Of a DNA stretch of 36,764 nucleotides, positions 8,415-15,653 are shown piece after piece (position 1 is the stretch's first letter; each line of letters opens with the position of its first letter). A program made the translations under genes and the position numbers. The DNA is taken from positions 1 through 36,764 of IMG/VR virus record IMGVR_UViG_3300009553_000013. One strand, 5' to 3'. Below the pieces are notes generated by a model that was given only the letters and a program-made list of their open reading frames with translations, was not told the origin of the DNA and did no database searches. Source of the DNA: a virus.

Positions 8415-9178
8415 CTGGCGATCTCCAATTCCAGGAGGTGGATGTCGGTCGCCCAGGTGTCGACGGACACGCGGCGCGTGGGTGCTTCGGGCGTCGCCTG
8501 ATCGGGGCGGGCGTCCTTCGCCGGTTCGCTCGTGCTGGCCTTGTCCTGGTCTGCTGTCTCTCCGATGGCGGAGAGCAGGTCTGTGATGTCTTTCGCCATG
8601 CCGGCGGCCTGGTCGGCGATGGCGCGCAGCGCGGCCTCGTTCTTCGCGGAGAACACCCGGCCGGCCTTCAACGCGACGTTGATGCGCTCGAGCTCCTGCG
8701 CGGCCTTCACGGCGAGGATCTCGGCTTCCTGGTTGGCGCCGAGCGGCACGATCGACACCTCGTGCAGCTTCAGCTTCTTGAGCCGGAAGTCCTCGCCGTC
8801 CTGCTTGCCTTCCTCCACGTCGTAGGCGAAAGACATTTGCCGCACCCGGCGGCCCTTCAGCAGTCGGTAGGTCTGCGCGGCCTTCGGCGAGTCGAGATCG
8901 AGCTGGGCGGTGACCAGCAGCCCCTTCTCGTCCTGCACCGCGTCGAGGACGGCGCCGAGGTTGAAGTCGGGGTCGGCCATGTTGTGGCCCCACAGCAGCG
9001 GGATCGGGTCGCCGCTCGTCTTCCAGTCGGCAAGGGTGGCGGTGAACGCACCGGGCTCCACCACGTCGCCGTAGGAGTCGCGATTGCCGAACACGCTGGC
9101 GTAGGCGGTGAATTCACCGTCGGCGAGCCCGTCATCCGGGCCGGCCTTGATCTTGACGTGGGCGTCTTTGATCTTCAC
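8411..9178 (-). CDS. HK97-family prohead protease
   Basis: A 255-residue protein starting at GTG 9178 in a 4-bp overlap with the portal stop. Residues 20-120 form the protease domain: GEFTAYASVFGNRDSYGDVV, LLWGHN with the catalytic histidine at about 65, and RRVRQMSFAYDV with the catalytic serine at about 116. VSIVPLGANQEAEILA follows. The last 100 residues are helical and then Thr/Ala/Pro-rich. It cuts the N-terminal delta domain from capsid subunits during head maturation. Family U35 proteases sit between portal and capsid, as here. Confidence 0.92.
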   Translation of the reverse strand: MKIKDAHVKIKAGPDDGLADGEFTAYASVFGNRDSYGDVVEPGAFTATLADWKTSGDPIPLLWGHNMADPDFNLGAVLDAVQDEKGLLVTAQLDLDSPKAAQTYRLLKGRRVRQMSFAYDVEEGKQDGEDFRLKKLKLHEVSIVPLGANQEAEILAVKAAQELERINVALKAGRVFSAKNEAALRAIADQAAGMAKDITDLLSAIGETADQDKASTSEPAKDARPDQATPEAPTRRVSVDTWATDIHLLELEIAR

Positions 9179-10488
9179 AAGGCCTCCTTCGGGCCGCTGA
9201 GCGCGCGCAACTGTTTCGGTGGCGGCGGGGCGGTGTCGGTCGGCGAGGCCTGCCCGCCGGTGAGCACGTTCAACGGCGTCACGAGCTCGTCGCCGCCCTC
9301 GACCGCCGGCAGGTTCAGCAGCGCCCGGCCCTCGTTGCGGGTCATCGACGGTGCGCCGACCAGCGTGGACAGCGCCTGCGACTGCTCTTCGAACGAGCCC
9401 TGCAGTTTCTCGCCGATGTTGAATTCGACGTAGCGGTTCGGCAGGGTGCCGACGCGCGGCACCACGAACGTGTTCAGCCGGTCCTCGATCTGCGCCAGGA
9501 TCGGGCCGAGCGTGTCGCCGTACAGCATGCGGCGGAACTCGCGCACGTTGCTGTAGTTGGCGTTGTCGAGCAGGCCGACCATCGTCGGGTTGATGTGGTA
9601 GACGCCGGCGACGGTGGCGAGGGACAGTTTCGCCGCGTTGACCCAGTCGTCCTCGCGGGCGGAGAAACCGACGCGCTGCAGCGTCATGCCGTCCTCGAGG
9701 ATCGGCGTGCCGCCGGCCTGCGTGCCGTCGTCGGAGGCGTACCGGTTCCGCCAATCCTCCCGGAACCGGTCCCGGGCGGGGTCGGACCAGGTCGGCGCGG
9801 TCGCCGGACGGGTCAACACCGCGCCGACCCGGCCGCCGCGGTCCCACACCTGCTGGCGGTAGGCCCACGCGCTGATCTGCTCCTTCAGGATCTCCCGGAG
9901 CGCCCAGATCGGCGCCGAACCGGCGGCCGGGTCGTCCGGGTTCCAGCCGTGGAAAATCTGCAGGTCGCTGGCGGGGATCTGCTGGCGGGTGCCATTGGGC
10001 CGGTTGACCACGATGCCGCCGACGGCCCAGGCGTCCCCGCCGTAGACGTTCTCCACCCACGCCGGCGGTATCGGCCGGATCGACCAGCCGGACGGGGAGG
10101 TGGTGTCGCTGCCGAAATTCCAGTACGCGACGTCATACAGCGACAGGTCCGCCACCAGCGTGTAGATCAGCTCGTAGCACGTCATCGTCGGGTTGGGGTG
10201 GGCGAGCAACTGCGCCACCGGGTCATCCGTGAGCCGCTGCCGGTCGGTGTCGCTGACCCGCTCGAAGGTGTGCAGGCCGAGCTGCGCGATGTTGCGGGCC
10301 AAGAACGTGATCACCATGCGCAGGTACGGCTGGGTGCGGAACAGCTCCCCCGGGCTCTGGTGGTCCACGAACAGCAGCGCCGTGTCCAGCCAGCGGTTCC
10401 ACTCGTACGGCGGCACCGTCCACGCGTTGGTGAAGTTGCGCACCTGCGCGGCCTTGCGTCCTCCGGTGAACAGGTCACGCAGCCCCAT
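9175..10488 (-). CDS. Portal protein, HK97 type
   Basis: A 437-residue protein. The ATG at 10488 is preferred because GAGGGG lies nine bases upstream; a GTG at 10494 would add two residues and stands only three bases from the same site. Family features are PYEWNRWLDTALLFVDHQSP, VVNRPNGTRQQIPASDLQIF, WAYRQQVWDRGGRVGAVLT, a GTPILEDGMTLQRVGFS segment and NVREFRRMLYGDTLGPILAQ. This is the typical C-terminal portal core. It forms the dodecameric DNA gate and binds the terminase. It lies 15 bp after large terminase and overlaps the protease by 4 bp. Confidence 0.94.
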   Translation of the reverse strand: MGLRDLFTGGRKAAQVRNFTNAWTVPPYEWNRWLDTALLFVDHQSPGELFRTQPYLRMVITFLARNIAQLGLHTFERVSDTDRQRLTDDPVAQLLAHPNPTMTCYELIYTLVADLSLYDVAYWNFGSDTTSPSGWSIRPIPPAWVENVYGGDAWAVGGIVVNRPNGTRQQIPASDLQIFHGWNPDDPAAGSAPIWALREILKEQISAWAYRQQVWDRGGRVGAVLTRPATAPTWSDPARDRFREDWRNRYASDDGTQAGGTPILEDGMTLQRVGFSAREDDWVNAAKLSLATVAGVYHINPTMVGLLDNANYSNVREFRRMLYGDTLGPILAQIEDRLNTFVVPRVGTLPNRYVEFNIGEKLQGSFEEQSQALSTLVGAPSMTRNEGRALLNLPAVEGGDELVTPLNVLTGGQASPTDTAPPPPKQLRALSGPKEAL

Positions 10489-10503
10489 GCTCACCGGCCC
10501 CTC

Positions 10504-12069
10504 TCACAACACCATCAGGTTTCGCGACTCGTACGCCGACACCACCGGCACCGGCGCCGTCAGCAGCCCCCACACCGCCGCGTTCGCCGCGATCAACGGC
10601 GAGATGTCCGTCGGCGACTGCCGCCGGTTCCACACGAACCGGTCCCCCAGCGGCTTCGTCACCGCCGTCGCCGCCGCCACATCCAGCAGCGGCTGCGCCA
10701 CCCGCGACATCAACCGCTCCCGCACCAGGTCGTAGAACTGCCCCGTCCCGGACGCCAGCTCGTCGCCCTCCCAGCGGCGCACCTCGAACCCGTCCGCCTC
10801 GAGCTCGCCGAGCAAGTCCGACACCGGCGCGCCCTTCCCCTGCCCGGCCACCGCACGGATCCGCGCCCGGCGTTCCCGCAGCCACGGCAGCACCCAGTCC
10901 GTGCCGGCACGCGACGCGTTCACCTCCGGATGCGGGCGGCCGCGCTGGTCGAACTCCGCCACCGCCACATGGGTGACCGCCCGGTCATGCGACACGTCCA
11001 CGCCGACCACGTACGACTCGGCGTCGCCGATCGACGACTCCGGGTCCAGACAGCCCTCCCACGCCCCCGGCGGGAACGGGCCCTCCAACGTGCCCGAGGA
11101 CCACTGGCACAGCACCTCGGTGCGGAACACCCATTCCGGGTCGGTGCGCAGCGCCGACGCGAGCGCCCGTTCCGTGATCGTGTGGCCGAGTGCCGGGTTC
11201 GCCATCGCCCACACCCGCCGGTCCGCCGGATCACTGCCCGGCGGTGCCGACCACTCGAAGATCCCCAGCGAATCGCCGTCCACGTCGACGTCGTCCGGCG
11301 CCGCCTCGGTCGCGGACAGCGCACCCTCGCCGACGTTGATCCCGTCCGGGTCGCCGAGCGCGGCGTGCGCCATCCGCCGCAGATGCGCCAGCACGATCGA
11401 CATCGCGTCGCCCGCGTTCGACAACGCCCACACCTGCGCGAGCAGCCGCGCCAGCGTCGTCTTCGTCACCGCCGACCACGAGTCCCACGACTGGTGTTCG
11501 CGCAGCTCATCCATGAGCACCAGGTCGCCGGACAGGCCACGCCCGCCCCGCCGCGACGCGGTCTGCACCTTGTACCGCTCCCCGGTCCGCAGCTCGAGCG
11601 CCTTCTTGCCGTTCACCCGCACGACGCGCCGGATCTCCTCCGCCAGCTCCGGCACGTCCTCGGCGATGTCGACCGCGCCCTGCCACACCTCTTCGGCGAT
11701 GTCGAGGTTCTGCGCCGTCCCGATCACCAACGCCACCGCGCGGACGTACATGAAGAACAGCGCCAGCACCTGGGCCAGCGTCGACTTGCCGTTCTGCCGG
11801 GCCACGAGCACCACGACGGTGCGGAACCGGAACGTGCCGTCCCGCAGCTGCTCCAGCGCGTGGACCAGCAGCCACCGCTGCCACGGCAGCAGCGTGATGC
11901 CCAGCACCTCCTCGGCGAACTCGATGCACGCGAACCCGGCCGACGTCCGTGGTGTCAGCCGACGCAGCGGCGGCGTGAAGATCCGCGGCTTCTCGCTACC
12001 GAGCCGCGGCGCGACGGGCCGCCGGCTTGCCGCCACCCTGGACGGCGCGGAGCTTCGCGAGCTTGCCAC
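10504..12069 (-). CDS. terL: Terminase large subunit
   Basis: A 521-residue packaging motor. The N-terminal ATPase shows Walker A ARQNGKST at about 90-97 and Walker B LVLMDE at about 183-188. The C-terminal nuclease starts near VVGVDVSHD (Asp about 358), followed by basic and hydrophobic blocks and a late SPLIAANAAVWGLL segment. The GTG at 12069 has AAGGAG seven bases upstream and puts 74 bp of overlap with the small subunit gene. An internal GTG at 12036 is an alternative start with a weaker ribosome site. It cuts concatemeric DNA and pumps it through the portal. Confidence 0.93.
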   Translation of the reverse strand: MASSRSSAPSRVAASRRPVAPRLGSEKPRIFTPPLRRLTPRTSAGFACIEFAEEVLGITLLPWQRWLLVHALEQLRDGTFRFRTVVVLVARQNGKSTLAQVLALFFMYVRAVALVIGTAQNLDIAEEVWQGAVDIAEDVPELAEEIRRVVRVNGKKALELRTGERYKVQTASRRGGRGLSGDLVLMDELREHQSWDSWSAVTKTTLARLLAQVWALSNAGDAMSIVLAHLRRMAHAALGDPDGINVGEGALSATEAAPDDVDVDGDSLGIFEWSAPPGSDPADRRVWAMANPALGHTITERALASALRTDPEWVFRTEVLCQWSSGTLEGPFPPGAWEGCLDPESSIGDAESYVVGVDVSHDRAVTHVAVAEFDQRGRPHPEVNASRAGTDWVLPWLRERRARIRAVAGQGKGAPVSDLLGELEADGFEVRRWEGDELASGTGQFYDLVRERLMSRVAQPLLDVAAATAVTKPLGDRFVWNRRQSPTDISPLIAANAAVWGLLTAPVPVVSAYESRNLMVL

Positions 12070-12352
12070 CCTGCGGCTCCTTCGACGGATCCAGGCTGAT
12101 GCGGCCGACCGGCGTCAGGCCGAGCGCGTCGCAGTACTTCAAGAACGCCGAGATCGACACGTTGTCGTTCTGCGGCACACGCGGACGAAGCTTCGTGTCC
12201 TCCACGTCCTCGGCCGCCCAGCCGACGATCACGTCCCACGCGTCGATCTTGCGAGCGAGCGCCCGCATCGCCTCGACCGCGGCCATGTCCAGCGGCGTCA
12301 GATGCGTCGCCGCCGCCACGGCGTCCTCGAGGGCCTTCGCCAGGTCTGTCAT
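11996..12352 (-). CDS. terS: Terminase small subunit (P27-like)
   Basis: A 118-residue protein from ATG 12352. Helical N-terminal two thirds (LAKALEDAVAAATHLTPLD, then VEAMRALARKID) are followed by ISAFLKYCDALGLTPVGRI, which matches the 'LGLTPssR' signature of P27-type small terminases. The C-terminus is Lys/Gly/Ala-rich (GGKLAKLRAVQGGGKPA) and probably contacts the large subunit or DNA. It overlaps the large subunit gene by 74 bp. P27-type small subunits with a neighbouring HNH gene usually belong to cos-packaging phages. That is family knowledge applied here, not something seen in the bases. Confidence 0.78.
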   Translation of the reverse strand: MTDLAKALEDAVAAATHLTPLDMAAVEAMRALARKIDAWDVIVGWAAEDVEDTKLRPRVPQNDNVSISAFLKYCDALGLTPVGRISLDPSKEPQGGKLAKLRAVQGGGKPAARRAAAR

Positions 12353-12442
12353 CGTCGTTTCAACCCCCGTTTCGGCGCCGGACGGGGAGGGAAGCAGCCG
12401 GCGGAACTTCCAGCGCATTCGTCGCTGGTGATCCGGACCCCC

Positions 12443-12715
12443 CTACCACCGGACTGTCGTCGCCCCGATCTCCGGCCGGTTCTCCCGGTCGCCGCGCCGC
12501 TTGTTGCACCGGGCGTGCGCCGGCTGCAGGTTGCCCGGGTCCCACGCCAGGTCGGGTCGCGCCGAGCGTGGGATCCGGTGGTCGACGGTGAACGCGTCGG
12601 GGTCGTCGGACGCGAGCGTGTAGTCGATCGGCTGCCCGCACAACGCGCATGGCAGGCCGAGCGCTTTCACCTGCGCGGCGAGCCGCTGGAGTCTGCGTCC
12701 GCCCCACGCGGTCAC
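12443..12715 (-). CDS. HNH endonuclease next to terminase
   Basis: A 90-residue HNH protein. It has the first zinc cysteine pair CALC (23 and 26), TVDHRIPRS with the catalytic DH at 45-46, the asparagine of NLQPAH at 62 and RCNKRRG at 69-75, which closes the zinc site. All key residues are present. Short stand-alone HNH proteins directly before the terminase genes are needed with terminase for cos cleavage in several phages (for example HK97 gp74). The start is GTG 12715. The 90 bp to the small terminase hold no evident gene. Confidence 0.9.
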   Translation of the reverse strand: MTAWGGRRLQRLAAQVKALGLPCALCGQPIDYTLASDDPDAFTVDHRIPRSARPDLAWDPGNLQPAHARCNKRRGDRENRPEIGATTVRW

Positions 12716-12896
12716 CGGTCACCGTTCCTGTCTGGTTCCACGCCCCGCCCGCGACGGTGCATGTGCGCCCTGGGAGGACGGTGTTCAGTTGTCCGGGCGG
12801 GGCGCGGAAGTAGGCCGCCGACTGGCGGTGAGGCTTCGGGTTTGGGGTCCGTAGCCCGTTTCCGGGCACGCGGAAGATGTCGCGATTTTGGGGTAC
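12716..12896. other. Non-coding gap with large inverted repeat (possible cos, terminator or late promoter region)
   Basis: The only sizeable gap between the early and late minus-strand operons. CGCCCCGCCCG (12741-12751) and its exact complement (12794-12804) form an 11-bp inverted repeat. Three more pairs (GAC/GTC) are possible past a one-base bulge, and the loop is about 36-42 bases. Inside lie two copies of GACGGTG (12754-12760 and 12778-12784). This could be a terminator for the early operon, a late promoter region or part of cos. A reading frame on the minus strand from about 12869 runs through it but has shadow-like composition past the first 50 codons. Confidence 0.5.
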
Positions 12897-13118
12897 CTAA
12901 GCCCTCTGCGTCAACTGGACACGCCGTCCGAGCGGGTCGAGGACGGCGGCGCACGCGTCGAGGTCGTACAGCAGCGCGTGGCTGGCGACGTCGCAGGCGA
13001 CGGGTTCGCAGTGTCGCCGGACCTGGTTCTCGTGGCGTGCGGTGAGAGCGGCGGTGGTGAGCCGGGTGCCGAGCATGTGGGCGCCGGCAAGCCGGGGCCT
13101 GTGGGTGGCGCGGTTCAT
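12897..13118 (-). CDS. Hypothetical protein, 73 residues
   Basis: Last gene of the early operon. ATG 13118 overlaps the stop of the Cys-rich gene before it (ATGA). The protein begins MNRATHRPRLAGAHMLGTRL and continues with a helix-like TAALTARHENQVRRHCEPVA and a Leu/Asp-rich end. It is small, basic at the start and has two cysteines. No family was recognised. The tight overlap and the GC-rich third positions favour a real gene. Confidence 0.6.
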   Translation of the reverse strand: MNRATHRPRLAGAHMLGTRLTTAALTARHENQVRRHCEPVACDVASHALLYDLDACAAVLDPLGRRVQLTQRA

Positions 13119-13270
13119 CGCTGCTCGGCGTCGTCGAGGACGAGTCGGTGACAGAAGCAGGCGCACTGGGGCTGGATCTCGTCGGGGCACTGCTCGTGGT
13201 CGCCGCAGCCGCATTGGACGGACACGGCGAGCTTCTGGCTGCTCGTCTCCGGGTCCCGCTCATCCGTCAT
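13115..13270 (-). CDS. Small cysteine-rich protein, 51 residues
   Basis: From ATG 13270 to TGA 13115, joined by 4-bp overlaps to genes on both sides. The protein reads MTDERDPETSSQKLAVSV and then a dense cysteine region: QCGCGDHEQC, a short acidic/proline spacer and QCACFCH. That gives six cysteines and two histidines within about 25 residues, consistent with a small zinc-binding unit. An acidic tail (LDDAEQR) follows. Tiny Cys-rich proteins of this kind are common in early regions of actinophages; the role is unknown. Confidence 0.7.
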   Translation of the reverse strand: MTDERDPETSSQKLAVSVQCGCGDHEQCPDEIQPQCACFCHRLVLDDAEQR

Positions 13271-13914
13271 GCCTTCTGCCCTTCCTTCTCGTGGATGAGG
13301 TTAAGCCGGGCCAGGTGCACGCCGGTCCATTCGGCGCGGCAGTGTCGGCAGGTCACCACGTCGACGCCGATGGTGACGAACAGCTTCGCCTGGCACGCCG
13401 GGCACGGGCCGATCGACTCGGGCCACATGGTGACGCCGACGGCCCGCGCCACGACCTGGTGCAGCGCGTGCAGGTCCGCGGCGTAGTCGTCCACCCACGA
13501 CTGCCGCGCGATCCAGTGCCGCTCGCGGCGCAGCACCCCGGCCAGCGACGGCACGTCGCCGGGCACGTCGCACAGCCGCTGGTCGTTCCGTTCCTCCGCG
13601 ATCAGGCGGATATAGCCGTAGAGGGTGCCGGGCACGTCGGGCACCGCGTCGTCGTCGTCGTGCCAGTCCCGGTTGCGCGGGTCGGATAGCGCCATCACCT
13701 CGATGCGGCCGGGCGCGGGTGACCCGTCCGGGGTGGCGTGCCGTCCGCCGCCGGGGCCGGGCAGGACGACGTCGCCGCGCAGCGTGTACAGCTCGGCGAT
13801 CTGGGTGAGCATGTCGTTGATCCACTGCAGGTGGCGGCGGCACACGTGGCCTTCGTCGGCGGCGGCGGGCTGTGCGTGCGGGAACACGCAGTCGTGCCCG
13901 GCGTCGCCGGTCAT
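13267..13914 (-). CDS. Zinc-ribbon protein of unknown function
   Basis: A 215-residue protein. The N-terminus has C-H...H.C..H residues (DCVFPHAQ, HVCRRHLQWI), suggesting one metal site. The middle is helical with YGYIRLIAEERNDQRLC and SWVDDYAADLHALHQVVARA. The C-terminus has GPCPACQAKLF and CRHCRAEWTGVHLARL, a four-cysteine zinc ribbon. Proteins with this layout recur near the replication genes of actinophages but have no assigned function. A role in binding nucleic acid is an inference from the zinc ribbon. It overlaps the next gene by 4 bp. Confidence 0.8.
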   Translation of the reverse strand: MTGDAGHDCVFPHAQPAAADEGHVCRRHLQWINDMLTQIAELYTLRGDVVLPGPGGGRHATPDGSPAPGRIEVMALSDPRNRDWHDDDDAVPDVPGTLYGYIRLIAEERNDQRLCDVPGDVPSLAGVLRRERHWIARQSWVDDYAADLHALHQVVARAVGVTMWPESIGPCPACQAKLFVTIGVDVVTCRHCRAEWTGVHLARLNLIHEKEGQKA

Positions 13915-13955
13915 CAGGGTGCCGTGCCGTCGACGGTCACCGGGTCGTCGCTCAT
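13914..13955 (-). CDS. Possible 13-residue coupling peptide
   Basis: ATG 13955 overlaps the preceding stop (ATGA), and its own stop overlaps the next start (TGATG). The peptide would be MSDDPVTVDGTAP. It may only serve to carry ribosomes from the 112-residue gene to the zinc-ribbon gene, filling the one gap in an otherwise overlapping chain. It is too short to show codon bias, so it could be chance. Confidence 0.3.
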   Translation of the reverse strand: MSDDPVTVDGTAP

Positions 13956-14290
13956 AACGTCGTCTCGATTCCCACCTCGGCGAGTGCCTTGCTGAGCAAG
14001 CTGTCGAAGCCGGGCGTGCCGGGCTCGCCCTCGATGACCGCGTTGGCGACCCGGCGCAACTGCGCGGGCACCACCCGGCCAGGCGGGCAGACGATGATGA
14101 GCGGCTTGTCCAGCAACAGGCTCATGCCGATCTCCACGGCCTGCTGCAGGTCGGCCTCGCCGGGCGGCCCGGAGATGACCAGGCTGGCCGCCGAGCTGGC
14201 CAGCATCGGATAGACCTGCTCTCCCCACCGGGCCGCAAACGCCTTGAACTCCGGACTCTGCCAGGGGTCTCTGTCTTGCCTCCGACTCAT
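13952..14290 (-). CDS. Rossmann-like protein resembling nucleoside 2-deoxyribosyltransferase-type families
   Basis: A 112-residue protein. After a basic start (MSRRQDRDPWQSPEFKAFA) comes LVISGPPGEADLQQAVEIGM, then LLLDKPLIIVCPPGRVVPA and a late AVIEGEPGTP. A beta strand, acidic helix with an E-I-G motif and a second strand ending in 'DKPLI' recall the small Rossmann-like domains of the deoxyribosyltransferase/TIR-related group. The usual catalytic set is not clearly complete. Such a protein could bind a nucleotide. It is translationally coupled on both sides. Confidence 0.7.
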   Translation of the reverse strand: MSRRQDRDPWQSPEFKAFAARWGEQVYPMLASSAASLVISGPPGEADLQQAVEIGMSLLLDKPLIIVCPPGRVVPAQLRRVANAVIEGEPGTPGFDSLLSKALAEVGIETTL

Positions 14291-14391
14291 TCCTGCCTCC
14301 GTATCGGCATCCGCAGTCCGGTGTGGGCGGGCGGGTGGTCACATTCGCATCGCCGGTTCATCGGTTCCTGCTCGTTCCACGCACCGGTCAT
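14287..14391 (-). CDS. Tiny Cys/His-containing protein, 34 residues
   Basis: ATG 14391 overlaps the preceding membrane-protein gene (ATGA) and its stop overlaps the next start (ATGA). Sequence: MTGAWNEQEP, then MNRRCECDHPPAHTG and a basic end. The CECDHPPAH cluster could hold a metal ion. Overlaps at both ends favour translation, but the length allows no family call. Confidence 0.5.
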   Translation of the reverse strand: MTGAWNEQEPMNRRCECDHPPAHTGLRMPIRRQE

Positions 14392-14528
14392 TGCCGGACC
14401 AGCGCGGCGACGACGATGACCAGCGCCCACGCGAACAGCCAGCCGAGGGCGAAGCCCATCGCGGCGAACGCCGGCCACGACGCGACGTCGGTGCACACAC
14501 CGCACGTGTCGAGCGGGTACGGCCTCAT
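14388..14528 (-). CDS. Small single-pass membrane protein, 46 residues
   Basis: ATG 14528 overlaps the stop of the preceding membrane-protein gene by 4 bp. It has a short N-terminal part with two cysteines (PLDTCGVCTDV) followed by one membrane helix, FAAMGFALGWLFAWALVIVV, and a short basic end. One of a pair of adjacent tiny membrane proteins. In an early operon such proteins may act at the host membrane, for example in exclusion; this is speculation. Confidence 0.65.
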   Translation of the reverse strand: MRPYPLDTCGVCTDVASWPAFAAMGFALGWLFAWALVIVVAALVRQ

Positions 14529-14677
14529 CGGCGCCGCCCGTGCAGCCACGCGTCGGCGCCGAGGATGGCCAGACCGGTCACGGTCGCGGCCATGGCGACG
14601 GCGATGGCGCCCAGCGCGCCGGCGACCAGCATCACCAGGAACGCCACCCAAGCGGCCAGCAGGGCTCCGTCGATCAC
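14525..14677 (-). CDS. Small membrane protein, 50 residues
   Basis: Starts at GTG 14677 with GGAGG six bases upstream, 10 bp after the resolvase stop. Almost the whole protein is hydrophobic: LLAAWVAFLVMLVAGALG, then AIAVAMAATVTGLAILG, forming one long or two short membrane helices. It ends in a basic tail (WLHGRRR), which should lie in the cytoplasm. It overlaps the next tiny membrane protein. No family recognised. Confidence 0.65.
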   Translation of the reverse strand: MIDGALLAAWVAFLVMLVAGALGAIAVAMAATVTGLAILGADAWLHGRRR

Positions 14678-14687
14678 CGCCGCCTCC

Positions 14688-15035
14688 TCACGCCGTGACC
14701 TCGTCCGCGGTCCACGGCACCCGCGGCTGCGCGCCGCCGGACCCGTCCTTCCGGCCCGTGATGAGCCACCAGCGGATCACGCGCGGCCGGGGCCGCTCCA
14801 CGAGGATCGGCACGGCGCCGACGCGCAGCGCCAGGTCGTACAGCTCGTTCCACTTCGCCGGCCCGAGACCCGCGACGCCCTTGGCCTGCACGAGCAGCAC
14901 CTGCCCGGGTTTCAACGCGACGATGTCCGCGGCACGTTTCGAGCCCGCGGAGCGCACCACGAAGTAGCCGTCGCGGAGGAGCCGGGCGATGGCGTGGTAC
15001 TCGAGGCCGCGGCCCCGGGCGTAGCCGGTGGTCAC
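14688..15035 (-). CDS. Holliday junction resolvase, Hjc-like
   Basis: A 115-residue nuclease of the archaeal Hjc/RecB-like fold. Motifs in order: GRGLEYHAIARLL with Glu 12, a GYFVVRSAGSKRAADIVAL block with Asp 37, and VLLVQAKG with Gln 50 and Lys 52. These match the E...D...QxK metal site of the family. The basic end (RPRPRVIRWW) fits DNA binding. It would cut four-way junctions made by the phage recombination genes (exonuclease and annealing protein upstream) or clear branches before packaging. The GTG 15035 start overlaps the gene before it (GTGA). Confidence 0.87.
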   Translation of the reverse strand: MTTGYARGRGLEYHAIARLLRDGYFVVRSAGSKRAADIVALKPGQVLLVQAKGVAGLGPAKWNELYDLALRVGAVPILVERPRPRVIRWWLITGRKDGSGGAQPRVPWTADEVTA

Positions 15036-15259
15036 CGCTCGTCGATCTCTAAGAGGAGCGCCAGCGTCTGGACCAAACTCGCCTCGATGACGCACAGCCC
15101 GTTCGCGGCGAGGCCGTCGGAAATGCGCTCGGCGAGCACGTCGGGACTCCACGCGATCAGTGCGAGTGGTTCTCCGGGTAGGTCATCGCACAGCGGCAGC
15201 AGGACGTCTCGGATCGCGTTGACCGTGAAGTCGCGGCCGGATTCGGATGGGCTGCTCAC
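15032..15259 (-). CDS. Hypothetical protein, 75 residues
   Basis: GTG 15259 overlaps the preceding stop and the gene's own stop overlaps the resolvase start. The protein has an N-terminal SSPSESGRDFTVNAIRDVL, then LALIAWSPDVLAERISDGL, and a helical end VIEASLVQTLALLLEIDER. It looks like a compact helical domain. No family recognised. Overlaps and codon use support a real gene. Confidence 0.65.
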   Translation of the reverse strand: MSSPSESGRDFTVNAIRDVLLPLCDDLPGEPLALIAWSPDVLAERISDGLAANGLCVIEASLVQTLALLLEIDER

Positions 15260-15474
15260 GACTCGTCCTCGCCGCGGAGGATCCGCAGCACCGCGGCGGT
15301 ATCGGCCGGTGCCGGCACGGACAGGTGCCGGATCGCGTCCTCGATGCGGACGTTGAGCCGTTCCCGTTCCCGGGTGAGCTCCAGCACCGCGTCGTTCACG
15401 TCGCGCAGGATCTCGTCGAGGAGCTGCAGCGCGGTACGCGCGTCCGGCAGGAACCGGCGCTCGCCGCCGGTCAC
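15256..15474 (-). CDS. Hypothetical coiled-coil protein, 72 residues
   Basis: GTG 15474, overlapped at both ends by 4 bp. Residues 10-50 form a long amphipathic helix (TALQLLDEILRDVNDAVLEL then RERERLNVRIEDAIRHL), probably a coiled coil. The tail carries an acidic end (LRGEDES). It could be a dimerising accessory factor. No family recognised. Confidence 0.65.
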   Translation of the reverse strand: MTGGERRFLPDARTALQLLDEILRDVNDAVLELTRERERLNVRIEDAIRHLSVPAPADTAAVLRILRGEDES

Positions 15475-15653
15475 AGCACGCCCGACTTCCGCCGGTCCCA
15501 GCCCTCGGCGTCGACGACGCGGGCGCGGTAGCCGTCACGGCGGGCGTGGTCGAGCTCGGCGTACGCGGTCACCCGGTCGACCCAGGTGGTCCACTCGGTC
15601 CACGGGTCGTCGGGCGTGGCGCGGGCGAGCACGGTGAACCGGTTCGCGTTCAT
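15471..15653 (-). CDS. Hypothetical protein, 60 residues
   Basis: ATG 15653 overlaps the preceding stop (ATGA); its stop overlaps the next GTG. The protein reads like a small alpha/beta unit: NRFTVLARATPDDPWTEW, then YAELDHARRDGYRARVVDA and a short basic end. No family recognised. Confidence 0.62.
   Translation of the reverse strand: MNANRFTVLARATPDDPWTEWTTWVDRVTAYAELDHARRDGYRARVVDAEGWDRRKSGVL

Noticed and set aside
9595-12099. Long plus-strand open frame opposite portal and terminase
   Set aside because: Arg/His/Pro-rich shadow composition and no ribosome site; the minus-strand genes here are clear family members.
12360-12869. Minus-strand open frame through the early/late gap into the HNH gene
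   Set aside because: The first 50 codons are plausible, but the rest is an Arg/Ala/Pro-rich shadow of the HNH gene and no family was seen. Recorded as a gap feature instead.
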